From Dorea_A amylophila (lineage in GTDB: Bacteria; Bacillota; Clostridia; Lachnospirales; Lachnospiraceae): a stretch of DNA of 64,000 bases. This document shows positions 26,823 to 36,299 of the stretch, piece after piece. Under the pieces are notes generated by a model. That model worked only from the letters and a program-made list of their open reading frames with translations, was not told where the DNA came from and made no database searches. The stretch spans positions 1 to 64,000 of the forward strand of contig NZ_JAOQJW010000006.1 in the NCBI RefSeq assembly GCF_025567265.1, read 5' to 3'. The translations under genes were made by a program, and so were the position numbers. How positions within the stretch are numbered: the stretch's first letter is position 1; the number at the start of each line of letters is the position of its first letter.

Positions 26823-28220
26823 ATGGAAGAAAAAAAGTATTTGAAATGGTATAACAAAATTGGATATGGATCAGGCGATATTGCAGGTAATGTAGTCTAT
26901 GCGTTCCTGACATCTTTTATGATGGTCTATTTGACGGACTCAGTAGGACTTGCTGCAGGTGTCGTAGGTAGCCTGATTGCCGTATCAAAACTATTTGATG
27001 GTTTTACGGATATATTTTTTGGATCAATGATTGACAAAACACACAGTAAAATGGGAAAAGCGAAACCCTGGATGTTATATGGATATATTGGTTGTGCCAT
27101 TACGCTGGTCTGCTGTTTTGCAGTACCAGTCAGCTTGGGAACAACGGCTAAATATGCATGGTTTTTTATCTCTTACACACTGTTAAATGGTGTGTTTTAT
27201 ACAGCAAACAATATTGCTTATTCAGCACTTACGTCACTGATTACAAAGAACAGCAAAGAGCGTGTGCAGATGGGATCTTACCGTTTTATTTTTGCGTTTT
27301 CAACAAGTCTTCTGATTCAGGCAATTACAGTTGGATTTGTAGATAAATGTGGTGGAGATGCTGCAGCATGGAGAACGGTTGCTATTATCTATGCAATCAT
27401 TGGTCTTGTCATAAATACGATTTCAGCACTTTCTGTTAAGGAACTTCCTGAGGAAGAACTTAACGAAGGAGAAGTAAAGGCTGATAATGAAAAGTACGGA
27501 ATGGTACAGGCATTCAAGCTTCTTGTTAAAAACAAATATTACATGATGATTTGTGGAACATATATTTTACAGCAGTTATATGGTGCCATGATTGGAGCTG
27601 GCATTTATTACATGACATGGGTACTGAAAAATAAGAATTTGTTTGGACAATTTGCATGGGCAGTAAATATTCCACTGATCATTGCCCTGATTTTCACACC
27701 GACATTAGTTGGTAAGTGGAAAGGTATGTATAAACTGAACTTAAGAGGTTATGTCTTAGCAGTCATCGGTAGAGCACTTGTTGTTGTTGCAGGATATATG
27801 GGCAGTGTTCCGCTGATGATGGCATTTACAGCTCTTGCAGCCTTAGGTCAGGGACCATGGCAGGGAGATATGAATGCAGTTATCGCATCCTGCTCTGAGT
27901 ACACTTATCTTACACAGGGAAAGAGAATTGACGGAACGATGTACTCTTGTACTTCTCTTGGCGTAAAAATCGGTGGAGGTATTGGAACCGCTGTTGTTGG
28001 ATGGCTGCTTGAGTTCAGTGGATATATCGGAACAAATGCAACTCAGCCGCAGTCTGCACTTGATATGATGCAGTTTATGTATCTTTGGCTTCCGTTAATC
28101 TTTGATGTATTGATTATGTTTGTACTTTCAAGAATGAATGTAGAAGATGCAAATAAAAAACTGAAAGCAGAAAAAGGAATTGCTGCAGATGAAGTAACAG
28201 ATGCATCAGACATAAATTAG
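26823..28220 (+). CDS. GPH-family sugar:cation symporter
   Basis: Integral membrane transporter of the glycoside-pentoside-hexuronide family (MelB/LacS type without EIIA domain), 465 aa with about twelve helices. The family motif between helices 2 and 3 reads FDGFTDIFFGSMIDKT, followed by SKMGKAKPW. It lies 168 bp after the beta-galactosidase gene on the same strand and most likely imports lactose or another beta-galactoside with Na+ or H+. A terminator at 28234-28275 closes the unit. Confidence 0.93.
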   Translation: MEEKKYLKWYNKIGYGSGDIAGNVVYAFLTSFMMVYLTDSVGLAAGVVGSLIAVSKLFDGFTDIFFGSMIDKTHSKMGKAKPWMLYGYIGCAITLVCCFAVPVSLGTTAKYAWFFISYTLLNGVFYTANNIAYSALTSLITKNSKERVQMGSYRFIFAFSTSLLIQAITVGFVDKCGGDAAAWRTVAIIYAIIGLVINTISALSVKELPEEELNEGEVKADNEKYGMVQAFKLLVKNKYYMMICGTYILQQLYGAMIGAGIYYMTWVLKNKNLFGQFAWAVNIPLIIALIFTPTLVGKWKGMYKLNLRGYVLAVIGRALVVVAGYMGSVPLMMAFTALAALGQGPWQGDMNAVIASCSEYTYLTQGKRIDGTMYSCTSLGVKIGGGIGTAVVGWLLEFSGYIGTNATQPQSALDMMQFMYLWLPLIFDVLIMFVLSRMNVEDANKKLKAEKGIAADEVTDASDIN

Positions 28221-28233
28221 AATTGACAGGAGA

Positions 28234-28275
28234 AAGCGTTGTCTGGTCATTGCTCGATGAGACAGTGCTTTTTTC
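28234..28275 (+). terminator. Terminator of the lacZ-transporter unit
   Basis: AAGCGTTGTCT (28234-28244) pairs with AGACAGTGCTT (28260-28270) at 9 of 11 positions, followed by a T run, 14 bp after the transporter stop. Confidence 0.7.
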
Positions 28276-28310
28276 TATATATAAAGTGATTGAACTGTAT
28301 TTTGAAAATA

Positions 28311-28379
28311 AAAAAGGACCACTTCATTTTTGTGAAATGGCCTTAAGAAAATATTCAGTTTTCACAAAATAGTCCTTTT
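28311..28379 (-). terminator. Terminator of the minus-strand small gene
   Basis: Read on the minus strand, AAAAGGAC (28372-28379) pairs with GTCCTTTTT (28311-28319), giving a T run at the 3' end. Inner TTTTGTG/CACAAAA segments add to the stem. It starts just past the stop codon of the 25-codon gene. Confidence 0.6.
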
Positions 28380-28384
28380 AGTAT

Positions 28385-28462
28385 TTATACATGGTAAGGA
28401 TGCTCAAAATATTCAATGTAGAATACTAAAAGGTCATTCAGATATTTTTTTAGGTTGCTCAT
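28385..28462 (-). CDS. Small protein, 25 residues, unrecognised
   Basis: Minus-strand gene starting MSNLKKYLND and ending FEHPYHV, stop at 28385-28387. Support: a near-perfect AAAGGAGG site eight bases before the ATG, a TATAAT box at 28495-28500 on the same strand, and a matching terminator at 28311-28379. The middle is hydrophobic and aromatic (LLVFYIEYF), so it may associate with the membrane or fold as one amphipathic helix. It lies divergent from the second AraC regulator and behind the lactose transporter. I do not recognise a family; a signalling peptide, a membrane small protein or a regulator partner are all possible. Confidence 0.6.
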   Translation of the reverse strand: MSNLKKYLNDLLVFYIEYFEHPYHV

Positions 28463-28571
28463 TTGCAATTCCTCCTTTCCTTATTTACAAGTTGATTATA
28501 AGATAGGTGTAAAAGGATTGCTTGCCAAATCGAAAGAAGATATAGACAAATGTTGCAAAGGGGAGTATTTC

Positions 28572-29372
28572 ATGCAGTTAAAATATGTTGACACAAAAGA
28601 GGAAATCATAGCAATAAATAGGAAGTCAAAACATATTGAACCACATCTTCATAATGCACTGGAGATCGTTTGTGTAACAAGTGGAGCATTAGAACTTGGT
28701 GTCGGACAGGAACTATACCATATGGAAAAAGGAGATATAGGCTTTGTATTTCCAGATGTTATTCATCACTATCAGGTACTGACACCCGGTGTAAATAAAG
28801 CGACTTATCTGATTGCATCGCCATTTACGATAGCCAAATTTGCAGATATCATGCAATCCATGGCTCCTGAATACCCAATCATCAAAGCGGAAAAGGTTGA
28901 ACCGGAGGTATATAGGGTTATAAATGCAATTTTAGAGACAGAACAGTCGGATATTACTGTTGCACAGGCATATCTTCAAATTGTGTTGGCACGCTGCATA
29001 GGAAAATTAAATTTGGTAGAAAAGAGTAATGTGGGGAGCAACGATCTTATTTACCAGACAGTTTCCTATATATCAGCAAATTTTAAGAAGAAATTTTCGC
29101 TGGAAGAGATGGCAAAAGATCTGGGGGTGAGTAAATATGTTTTATCCAGACTCTTTTCCAAAACATTCCATAGAAACTTTAATCAATATCTTAACGATGT
29201 AAGGCTGAACTATGCATGCCAGCGTTTGGAAAATACGAGTGATTCTATTACAAAAATTTGTCTGGATAGTGGATTTGAAAGTCAGAGAACATTTAACCGA
29301 GTATTTAAAGAAAGATATAAAATATCACCGAGTGACTACCGGAGTACTTGTGTGAAAGAGATGTTGTCATAA
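28572..29372 (+). CDS. AraC-family regulator with cupin sensor
   Basis: Regulator of 266 aa. Residues about 15-110 are a cupin sensor (PHLHNALEIVCVTSGALELGV), and residues about 165-265 are the AraC double helix-turn-helix (SLEEMAKDLGVSKYVLSRLFSK; ITKICLDSGFESQRTFNRVFK). The start at 28572 has AAGGGGAG six bases upstream; the frame is open for 39 more codons but overlaps the divergent small gene. It is the second AraC regulator around the lactose locus. A terminator follows at 29552-29585. Confidence 0.9.
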   Translation: MQLKYVDTKEEIIAINRKSKHIEPHLHNALEIVCVTSGALELGVGQELYHMEKGDIGFVFPDVIHHYQVLTPGVNKATYLIASPFTIAKFADIMQSMAPEYPIIKAEKVEPEVYRVINAILETEQSDITVAQAYLQIVLARCIGKLNLVEKSNVGSNDLIYQTVSYISANFKKKFSLEEMAKDLGVSKYVLSRLFSKTFHRNFNQYLNDVRLNYACQRLENTSDSITKICLDSGFESQRTFNRVFKERYKISPSDYRSTCVKEMLS

Positions 29373-29551
29373 CATATAGATTAATAAATTCAATAAAAAT
29401 CTGATTATCAGTCTGAAATAAGTATCTCTGGGTGTTATTTATAATATGGGGTAGTGGTTAATTATTATGTCATGTATGACTGGGGAAGAAACAAACGGAG
29501 AACTGTTTCAGAAAAAGAAGTAAATACAGCAGTTAAGGACTTCGGAAGTAG

Positions 29552-29591
29552 AAGAACAGTTCGAGTATATGTATCGGCTGTTCTTTTTTTA
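29552..29591 (+). terminator. Terminator before the riboswitch promoter
   Basis: AAGAACAG (29552-29559) pairs with CTGTTCTT (29578-29585), followed by T5. From 29373 to 29551 there is no convincing gene, only a 17-codon frame at about 29467 without a good ribosome binding site. Confidence 0.75.
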
Positions 29592-29620
29592 TTTTTTGGC
29601 GTTAAAACGGTAATGTTTTC

Positions 29621-29649
29621 TTGTGTACAGTAGAGTGCTATAGTATAAT
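29621..29649 (+). promoter_or_regulatory. Promoter of the riboswitch-controlled transcript
   Basis: TTGTGT (29621-29626) and TATAAT (29644-29649) are 17 bp apart, about 40 bp upstream of the aptamer. Confidence 0.65.
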
Positions 29650-29687
29650 AAAACCAGTTTTTTTTGCATAAGTATTAAAGTTATAAT

Positions 29688-29764
29688 ATGGAAATCGGCA
29701 AACCAGATGAAAATCTAGGACGCAAAGCTACAGGGCCTGTAAAATGGCAGCCAGTTGCATGCAA
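29688..29764 (+). promoter_or_regulatory. Cyclic-di-GMP-I (GEMM-I) riboswitch aptamer
   Basis: The conserved core is clear: GGCAAACC, a P2 stem AGAT-GAAA-ATCT with a GAAA tetraloop, then GGACGCAAAGC, then GGGCCTG and ATGGCAGCC closing P3. These are the diagnostic class I c-di-GMP aptamer elements (GCAAACC, tetraloop, GGACGCAAAGC, GGCAGCC). It is followed within 10 nt by a terminator, so ligand binding should decide read-through into the hybrid kinase gene at 29937. Whether c-di-GMP turns the genes on or off cannot be read with certainty. Confidence 0.93.
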
Positions 29765-29770
29765 TGAGGT

Positions 29771-29797
29771 GCACTGTCTGCTTGGCAGTGCTTTTTT
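29771..29797 (+). terminator. Riboswitch expression-platform terminator
   Basis: GCACTGTC (29771-29778) pairs with GGCAGTGC (29784-29791), allowing one G-U, followed by T6. It sits directly 3' of the aptamer. Confidence 0.85.
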
Positions 29798-29936
29798 ATG
29801 GTAGAGCACTTGAATAAGTAATACAGAATCTGTTTGGAAAAATATTGTGAAAAATAGTGGGGAGGTTATTGATAATTAATGAATGTAAAATTAAAATCTG
29901 GAAGCAAGCAACTGTAGCCTAGAGGAGGGGAGAAAG

Positions 29937-32804
29937 ATGAAGAAGTGCAAATTAGTACAGAATATAATGAATTTCAAATTTTGTTACATTATATTTTGCA
30001 CAATTATATGTTTTATTGTTTTATCCGTTCCTACATTTGCCAAAGAAAACTCTGACAATGTTATCCGGGTAGGATCTTTTGAAGAAACTTATAATACCGT
30101 CAATGAAAAGGGAGAAAGAAGCGGCTATGGTTATGAGTATCTTCAAGATATTGCAGGTTATGCAGGTTGGACATATAAATACATAACAAGTGATTGGAAA
30201 AACTGCTTTACACAGTTGGAAAATGGAGAGATTGATATTCTTGGTGGCATTTCCTATACAGACGAACGTGCTGAAAATATGCTTTTTTCCGATATGCCTA
30301 TGGGGGAAGAGAAATATTACATCTATACGGATGCATCCAATATGGATCTTACAGCAGGAAATTTGGATTCTTTTGAGGAAAAAAATATTGGTGTGTTTAA
30401 AGATAATATAACGGAGGATGTGCTTAACGAATGGGAGTTAAAGTATGGTCTGCATACGCAGCATGTCAATGTTTCTAATACCGCAGAAGTTATGGACAAA
30501 TTGTCGAAACATGAAATTGACTGCTTCGTTTCGGTAGAAGAACCCCGTTGGGAAGAATCGGAGATTTCGCCGATTACAAGTATTGGAGAGACAGAAATCT
30601 ATTTCGCTATAAATCCAGAACGTCCGGATATCAAAGAAGCATTGGATAGTGCTATGCGAAGAATCAAGGATGACAACCCATTTTACACAGATGATCTCTA
30701 CAGGCGTTATCTTTCTGCACAGAGCAGTTCGTTTCTTTCAAAAGAAGAAAGGGAGTGGATCGGGCAGCATGGTGCAATCCGGATAGGGTATCTGAATCAG
30801 GATGGAGGTATCAGCAGTGTAGATCCATCAACAGGTAAACTGACAGGTGTTATTACAGATTATGTGGATCTTGCAGAAAATTGTCTGCAAGGTCAGGCGC
30901 TGGAATTTGAATTAAAGGGGTATGATACAAGAAGTGAACTGCTTCAGGCATTGCAGGATGGAAGAATAGACCTGATTTTTCACGCAAACCAGAATCCATA
31001 CTTTGCAGAAACAAATGGATTTGCTTTGTCGGATACGCTATTGACTCTCAATATGGCAGCAATTACGGCAAAGGATTCTTTTGATGAAAATAAAGAGAAT
31101 ATAGTTGCTGTTGAAAAAGATAATTTTGCATTGAAAGCATATCTTTCATACAATTATCCACAATGGGAGGTTATGGAATATGAGACATCAGATGCAGCAG
31201 TAAAAGCAATGCAGAAAGGGGAGGCAGATTGTATTGTAAGCAATTCAGGTACTGTTTCAGACTATTTGAAAAATAATAAGCTTCATAGCGTTTTTCTGAC
31301 AAAAGAGGCTGATATTTCATTTGCTGTTCAGCAGGGAGAACCGGTTCTTTTGTCCATTCTGAATAAAACACTGACATCTATGCCTACAGCTCAATTTTCG
31401 GGTGCAGTAGTTTCGTATAATGCTTCTTCACGAAAAGTTACAGCGAAGGATTTTATTCAGGACAATTTACTGGCTGTCTCACTCATAGTTGGAATCTCTA
31501 TTTTTGTTGTTCTGTGTATAATTCTTGATTCTTTGAAAAAATCAAAACGTGCGGAAGAAAAATCCAAGAAGTCTGCTGAGCAAGCATTGAAGCTGAATCA
31601 GGAGCTTGAAGAAAAACAGCAGGAATTACAAAATGCACTTGTAGAAGCACAGAGTGCCAATAAGGCTAAGACTTCCTTTTTAAATAACATGTCTCATGAC
31701 ATCAGGACACCGATCAATGGTATTATGGGCATGCTTACAATTCTTGAAAAAAGCGGAAGTGATGGTGAGCGGGCAAAAGATTGCCTGAATAAAATAAATG
31801 AGTCTTCGAAACTGCTATTATCATTGGTAAATGATGTTTTGGATATGGCAAAGTTAGAATCGGATACCGTGGTTTTTAGTGATGAATCCATCAATCTGGA
31901 TCAGGTATGTCAGGAAATCACGGAGTCACTATCTTTTCAGGCAGAAGAAAAAGGACTTCATGTTATAGGAGAACATGATGATTACAGTGGTATATATGTT
32001 TGGAGCAATGCAGTTCATCTGAAAAAAGTATTGATGAATCTGTTTACAAACAGTATGAAGTACAATAAGGTGAATGGTTCTATTTACATGAGTATGAGAA
32101 CGATTGAAAGATCAGAAGATTACATGACATGTGAATTTAAAATAAAAGATAATGGAATTGGAATGTCAGAAGAATTTATAAAAAATGAATTGTTTACTCC
32201 ATTTGTACAGGCAGATAATTCCCCACGTTCTGATTATAATGGGACAGGTCTGGGAATGCCTATTGTGAAACAACTTGTAGAAAAGATGGGCGGAACCATA
32301 ACAGTTGAAAGCAAGCTTGGTGAAGGAAGCTGTTTTACTGTAATACTTCCATTTAAAATTGATACGAATGCACGACCGGAAGAAAAAGAAGATTTTGATG
32401 CAGATATATCAGGTGTCCGGATATTATTGGTTGAAGATAATAAGCTGAATGCGGAAATAGCAGAATTTATACTGACGGAAAATGGGGCTAAAGTAGAAAC
32501 AGTGAAAAATGGGTTAGAAGCTGTTCAGCACTTTGAAGCCTGCGAATCAGGAACATACGATGTTATTTTAATGGATGTCATGATGCCGGTGATGGATGGG
32601 CTTACTGCCACAAAAACAATAAGATCCCTGGAACGGCAGGATGCAAAAACAATCCCTATTATTGCTATGACTGCAAATGCATTTAGGGAAGATGCAGAAA
32701 AGTGTATGGAAGCAGGAATGAACGCACATCTTGCAAAGCCGTTAGATGATAAAACAATCAAGCAGACTATATGCGAAGAATTGAGAAGCAGTAGGGACAG
32801 GTGA
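29937..32804 (+). CDS. Hybrid sensor histidine kinase with tandem SBP_bac_3 sensor domains
   Basis: Membrane hybrid kinase of 955 aa. A signal sequence or helix lies at residues 12-33, then two bacterial solute-binding family 3 domains (about 38-235 and 275-490), a membrane helix (about 508-530), a coiled coil (535-575), a HisKA domain with His587 in MSHDIRTPINGI, a HATPase (NxxKY, DNGIGM, GTGLGM) and a receiver domain with Asp880 in LMDVMMPVMDG. The sensor domains suggest detection of an amino acid or similar small solute outside the cell. GAGGGGAG precedes the ATG. It is the first gene behind the c-di-GMP riboswitch. Confidence 0.93.
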   Translation: MKKCKLVQNIMNFKFCYIIFCTIICFIVLSVPTFAKENSDNVIRVGSFEETYNTVNEKGERSGYGYEYLQDIAGYAGWTYKYITSDWKNCFTQLENGEIDILGGISYTDERAENMLFSDMPMGEEKYYIYTDASNMDLTAGNLDSFEEKNIGVFKDNITEDVLNEWELKYGLHTQHVNVSNTAEVMDKLSKHEIDCFVSVEEPRWEESEISPITSIGETEIYFAINPERPDIKEALDSAMRRIKDDNPFYTDDLYRRYLSAQSSSFLSKEEREWIGQHGAIRIGYLNQDGGISSVDPSTGKLTGVITDYVDLAENCLQGQALEFELKGYDTRSELLQALQDGRIDLIFHANQNPYFAETNGFALSDTLLTLNMAAITAKDSFDENKENIVAVEKDNFALKAYLSYNYPQWEVMEYETSDAAVKAMQKGEADCIVSNSGTVSDYLKNNKLHSVFLTKEADISFAVQQGEPVLLSILNKTLTSMPTAQFSGAVVSYNASSRKVTAKDFIQDNLLAVSLIVGISIFVVLCIILDSLKKSKRAEEKSKKSAEQALKLNQELEEKQQELQNALVEAQSANKAKTSFLNNMSHDIRTPINGIMGMLTILEKSGSDGERAKDCLNKINESSKLLLSLVNDVLDMAKLESDTVVFSDESINLDQVCQEITESLSFQAEEKGLHVIGEHDDYSGIYVWSNAVHLKKVLMNLFTNSMKYNKVNGSIYMSMRTIERSEDYMTCEFKIKDNGIGMSEEFIKNELFTPFVQADNSPRSDYNGTGLGMPIVKQLVEKMGGTITVESKLGEGSCFTVILPFKIDTNARPEEKEDFDADISGVRILLVEDNKLNAEIAEFILTENGAKVETVKNGLEAVQHFEACESGTYDVILMDVMMPVMDGLTATKTIRSLERQDAKTIPIIAMTANAFREDAEKCMEAGMNAHLAKPLDDKTIKQTICEELRSSRDR

Positions 32805-32874
32805 AAATTTATTAAACCAGGAGGTTGACAAGGAGACGTATAGAGAAATATATTTGACAGACAGGAGATTTAAT

Positions 32875-33210
32875 ATGATTTCGAGAGCAAAGAAATATGT
32901 GGCAGTGTTACTGGTTTTTGTATGCGTGTGTATGATATTTTCTCCCCTGACTGCATATGCGGCCGAGGACAGTTCGCAGCATGAAACTGTCAAAGTCGGT
33001 TTCTTTGCCATGGATGGTTATATGACAACCAGGGAAATCCGCACTCTGAGGAATAACAGGAAAGCAAATATTCCAATCGTTGCCATGACCGCAAACGCAT
33101 TCGAAGAAGATAAAAAGAAGGCATTTAAAACAGGTATGAATGCTCATATTGCAAAACCAATTGATATAAATACAATACTTGCTGTTTTTGACCAGGTGTT
33201 TGGTGTATAG
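32875..33210 (+). pseudogene. Collapsed hybrid kinase: signal peptide fused to the end of a receiver domain
   Basis: 111 codons. Residues 1-33 are a signal peptide (ISRAKKYVAVLL...AYAAED), followed by the start of an SBP_bac_3 domain (ETVKVGFFAMDGY). From MDGY on the sequence is the C-terminal half of a receiver domain (TTREIRTL, MTANAFEEDKKKAFKTGMNAHIAKPI). The phospho-acceptor Asp, kinase domains and most of the sensor are missing. The motif MDGY occurs both in SBP_bac_3 N-termini (FFAMDGY) and in receivers (PVMDGY), so an in-frame deletion between two such places explains the gene. A receiver fragment behind a signal peptide should not function. The reading frame and ribosome binding site (CAGGAG) remain intact. 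Confidence 0.8.
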
Positions 33211-33290
33211 AAGTTATTGTTTCCCAATTGGAGCATACGTAAGTAGCAAGAAGACAGGCGGCTAATAATTATAAACTGGGGAAAAGTGAT

Positions 33291-36269
33291 ATGGAAGAAT
33301 ACAGAGATGATAAAAAAGGTAAATTGTATTACATGGATGAAATCCTTCATAAGATTTCTTCCATGAGTCAGGCAGAGAATGAAAAACAACTGGATGACAT
33401 TACGCCATCTATACTGAAGAGCGTTGGAAAATATACAGCAGCAGATAGAGCGTATATTTTTGAATGGAGTTCAGAAAAAAAAGAAAGTTTTAAAAATACA
33501 TTTGAATGGTGTGCCTCGGGAATCGAACCGCAGATACAGAATCTGCAGAAAATTCCCGTCTGCCTGATGCAGAACTGGGTGGAAACATTTATCCAGAAGA
33601 AAAATATCATCATTTATGACCTGGAAGAAATAGCAGAAGAAACCCCACAGGAATATGAAATTTTAAAGCCTCAGAATATTCATGCTCTGATTGCTGTGCC
33701 GATTTATACAAATCATAAATTTATAGGCTTCATTGGATTGGATAACCCGGATCTGAATCAGAATATGGTGTCCATGAATCTGTTATCTGATGTGGGGTGC
33801 CATATGGGAAGTGTCCGTGAAAACCTGAGAATGATGAAGGCACTTGAGGATGCACTGGAAACTGCAAATCTGAATGGAGAAATCATTGATTCCATCAGTA
33901 AATTATACTGGCTGATTTACCGAATGAATCTGGAAACAGGAACTTATGAAGAAATATCTGCCGGCAACGAGATGCATAAACTTACAGGCAAGCATGGAAA
34001 AACGGAAGAAGCTTTCCGGCATGCTATCAATACAATTGTTGATGGGGAGCATCAGGAAATGATGAAAAAGTTCCTTGATACATCGACTCTGGCTGACAGG
34101 CTGAAAGACACGGAAAGTATTGCGGTCGAATACCGGGCACAAAGTGGATCCTGGCATCTGGCAAGATTTATTGTAAAAAAACGGAACCCATCTGGTAAGG
34201 TTACAAATGTTCTGTATGTTGTCCGGCAGATTGATAAAGAAAAACAGGTTGAAATTACTTATAAGCAGGAACTGATAAAAAAGAACAGGATTTTGTCAGG
34301 ACTAAGCCGTGATTATACGACAGCTTTTGTTTTGAATCTGGATACGGATGAGTATGAGTTTGTATTTAATCAGGAGACAAATCATGCCCAGAAACATGAA
34401 GAGTTCAAAGCATTTTCAGATTATGTGGATGCCTATGCTTCTGCATTTGCACTTCCGGAATTTCGTGACGTAATGCGTCGGGAACTGGACAGTAATGTGA
34501 TTAAAAAGCATTTTGAAACAGAAGACGAATATCATTTTTCTTTTGAGACGTCACCAAATGCAGCAGGTCTGTCCTGTTTTCAGGCACATATTGTAAAAGA
34601 GTACGAGGAAGGCAGCCATTTTGCGTTCCTTGGTTTCCGAAGTATAGATGAGATCGTACAGAAAGAGCGGTTTTATAAAGATTCTTTGCAAAAAGTAAAC
34701 CAGGAACTTAAGAATCAGCTGGACATGATCACATCTGCACTGCCGGGTGGTGTGAAAATCAGCAATGATGATTCGGAATATTCTTTTAAGTATGTTTCAG
34801 AGCATTTTGCACAGATGCTGGGATATGATACTCCGGAGGAATTGATGGAAGCTTCCGGAGGGACGATTGTTGACCTGGCGCATCCGGACGATCTGGAACA
34901 GGGAATTGCACAGGCGTTGGAGCAGTATAGTAAATCGGATCATTATGAAATCACATATCGAATGAAATGCAAAAATGGATCCTGGAAATATATTGAGGAC
35001 AGGGGACACAAAATTTGCAAACCGAATGGAGTAATCGAACACTGGAATCTGATTCTGGATAAAAATGAACTGGTGGAAAAAACCATTGCCCTGGAGAGCG
35101 AGAAAAAAGCAAACCAGAGTAAATCGGATTTTCTTTCCAGGATGTCCCATGATATGCGTACACCATTGAATGGAATTATCGGGCTTATGGATATCTGCAT
35201 GAAGCACCCGGAGGACAGAACACTGGTGGATTCCAGCCGTCTTAAGGCAAGAGTAGCGGCAGACCATCTGTTGTCGCTGATCAATGACACACTGGAAATG
35301 AGTAAACTGGAAAATGAAGAAACAAAAATTTCGAAAGAAGATTTTTATCTGCCGGATCTGCTTCATGAGGTGGAAACCATTGCACAGATGATGGCAGATA
35401 AAGAGTGTATTACGATTCATTTTATGGATGATCCTTATTCGATTCCATATCCGAATCTTACCGGAAGCTCCCTGCGTGTAAAACAGATATTTTTAAATCT
35501 GATTACAAACAGTATTAAATACAACCGTAAAAATGGCTCAGTGGATTGCTTCTTGAAAGAAGAGAAGCAATCCGATAATAGAGTGTTGGTAGATGTGACT
35601 ATAAAAGATACGGGAATCGGAATGTCAGAGGATTTCCTGAAGAATATATTTCAGCCATTTGTTCAGGCTGATCAGGGCGCCAGATCACACTATAAAGGTA
35701 CCGGACTTGGAATGGCGATTGTAAAAGAGCTGCTTGATCGTATGGATGGAACCATTCAGATTGACAGTGTGGAAAATCAGGGCACTTTCATACGTGTGGT
35801 CATACCTTTTGAAATAGCAGAAGAACCTGCAGCTGTACAGGAAATGTCTGAATTACCAAAGGAAAATCTGTCCGGGTGCCGTATTCTATTGGCAGAGGAT
35901 AACGAGCTCAACAGGGAAATTGCGGCATTCCTTCTGAAAGATGAGGGAATTTCCGTCACAGAGGCGGAAGATGGACAGCAGGCAGTGGAATGTTTCCTAA
36001 AAATGCCGGAAGGATATTACGATGCGGTTCTAATGGATATCATGATGCCTGTGATGGACGGATATCAGGCAGCCAGGGCGATTCGTGGCAGTGGAAAGAA
36101 AGATGCAGAAATGATTCCAATCATTGCCATAACAGCCAATGCTTTTGCTGAAGATAAAAGAAAGACGATGGAGGCAGGGATGGATGCACACCTGTCAAAA
36201 CCTTTAAATGTACAGGAACTGATGGATACAATCCGAAAATTCTGTGCTGGTAAACAGATATGTCAGTGA
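33291..36269 (+). CDS. Cytoplasmic hybrid sensor histidine kinase (GAF-PAS-HisKA-HATPase-REC)
   Basis: Soluble hybrid kinase of 992 aa with no signal peptide. A GAF-like domain lies at about 20-180, PAS-like regions at about 205-330, 340-450 and 475-595, then HisKA with His620 in MSHDMRTPLNGI, HATPase (NSIKYNR, DTGIGM, GTGLGMAI) and a receiver domain with Asp916 in LMDIMMPVMDGY. It lies 80 bp after the collapsed gene and 30 bp before the next kinase, all on one strand. The signal is unknown and probably intracellular. The receiver domain resembles those of the two other kinases, pointing to tandem duplication of the output part. Confidence 0.92.
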   Translation: MEEYRDDKKGKLYYMDEILHKISSMSQAENEKQLDDITPSILKSVGKYTAADRAYIFEWSSEKKESFKNTFEWCASGIEPQIQNLQKIPVCLMQNWVETFIQKKNIIIYDLEEIAEETPQEYEILKPQNIHALIAVPIYTNHKFIGFIGLDNPDLNQNMVSMNLLSDVGCHMGSVRENLRMMKALEDALETANLNGEIIDSISKLYWLIYRMNLETGTYEEISAGNEMHKLTGKHGKTEEAFRHAINTIVDGEHQEMMKKFLDTSTLADRLKDTESIAVEYRAQSGSWHLARFIVKKRNPSGKVTNVLYVVRQIDKEKQVEITYKQELIKKNRILSGLSRDYTTAFVLNLDTDEYEFVFNQETNHAQKHEEFKAFSDYVDAYASAFALPEFRDVMRRELDSNVIKKHFETEDEYHFSFETSPNAAGLSCFQAHIVKEYEEGSHFAFLGFRSIDEIVQKERFYKDSLQKVNQELKNQLDMITSALPGGVKISNDDSEYSFKYVSEHFAQMLGYDTPEELMEASGGTIVDLAHPDDLEQGIAQALEQYSKSDHYEITYRMKCKNGSWKYIEDRGHKICKPNGVIEHWNLILDKNELVEKTIALESEKKANQSKSDFLSRMSHDMRTPLNGIIGLMDICMKHPEDRTLVDSSRLKARVAADHLLSLINDTLEMSKLENEETKISKEDFYLPDLLHEVETIAQMMADKECITIHFMDDPYSIPYPNLTGSSLRVKQIFLNLITNSIKYNRKNGSVDCFLKEEKQSDNRVLVDVTIKDTGIGMSEDFLKNIFQPFVQADQGARSHYKGTGLGMAIVKELLDRMDGTIQIDSVENQGTFIRVVIPFEIAEEPAAVQEMSELPKENLSGCRILLAEDNELNREIAAFLLKDEGISVTEAEDGQQAVECFLKMPEGYYDAVLMDIMMPVMDGYQAARAIRGSGKKDAEMIPIIAITANAFAEDKRKTMEAGMDAHLSKPLNVQELMDTIRKFCAGKQICQ

Positions 36270-36299
36270 CCGAGAAGAGAATAACAGAGGGATAGCAGA

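Noticed and set aside
29467..29520. 17-codon frame before the riboswitch promoter
   Set aside because: No good ribosome binding site and no family resemblance; kept only as a remark.
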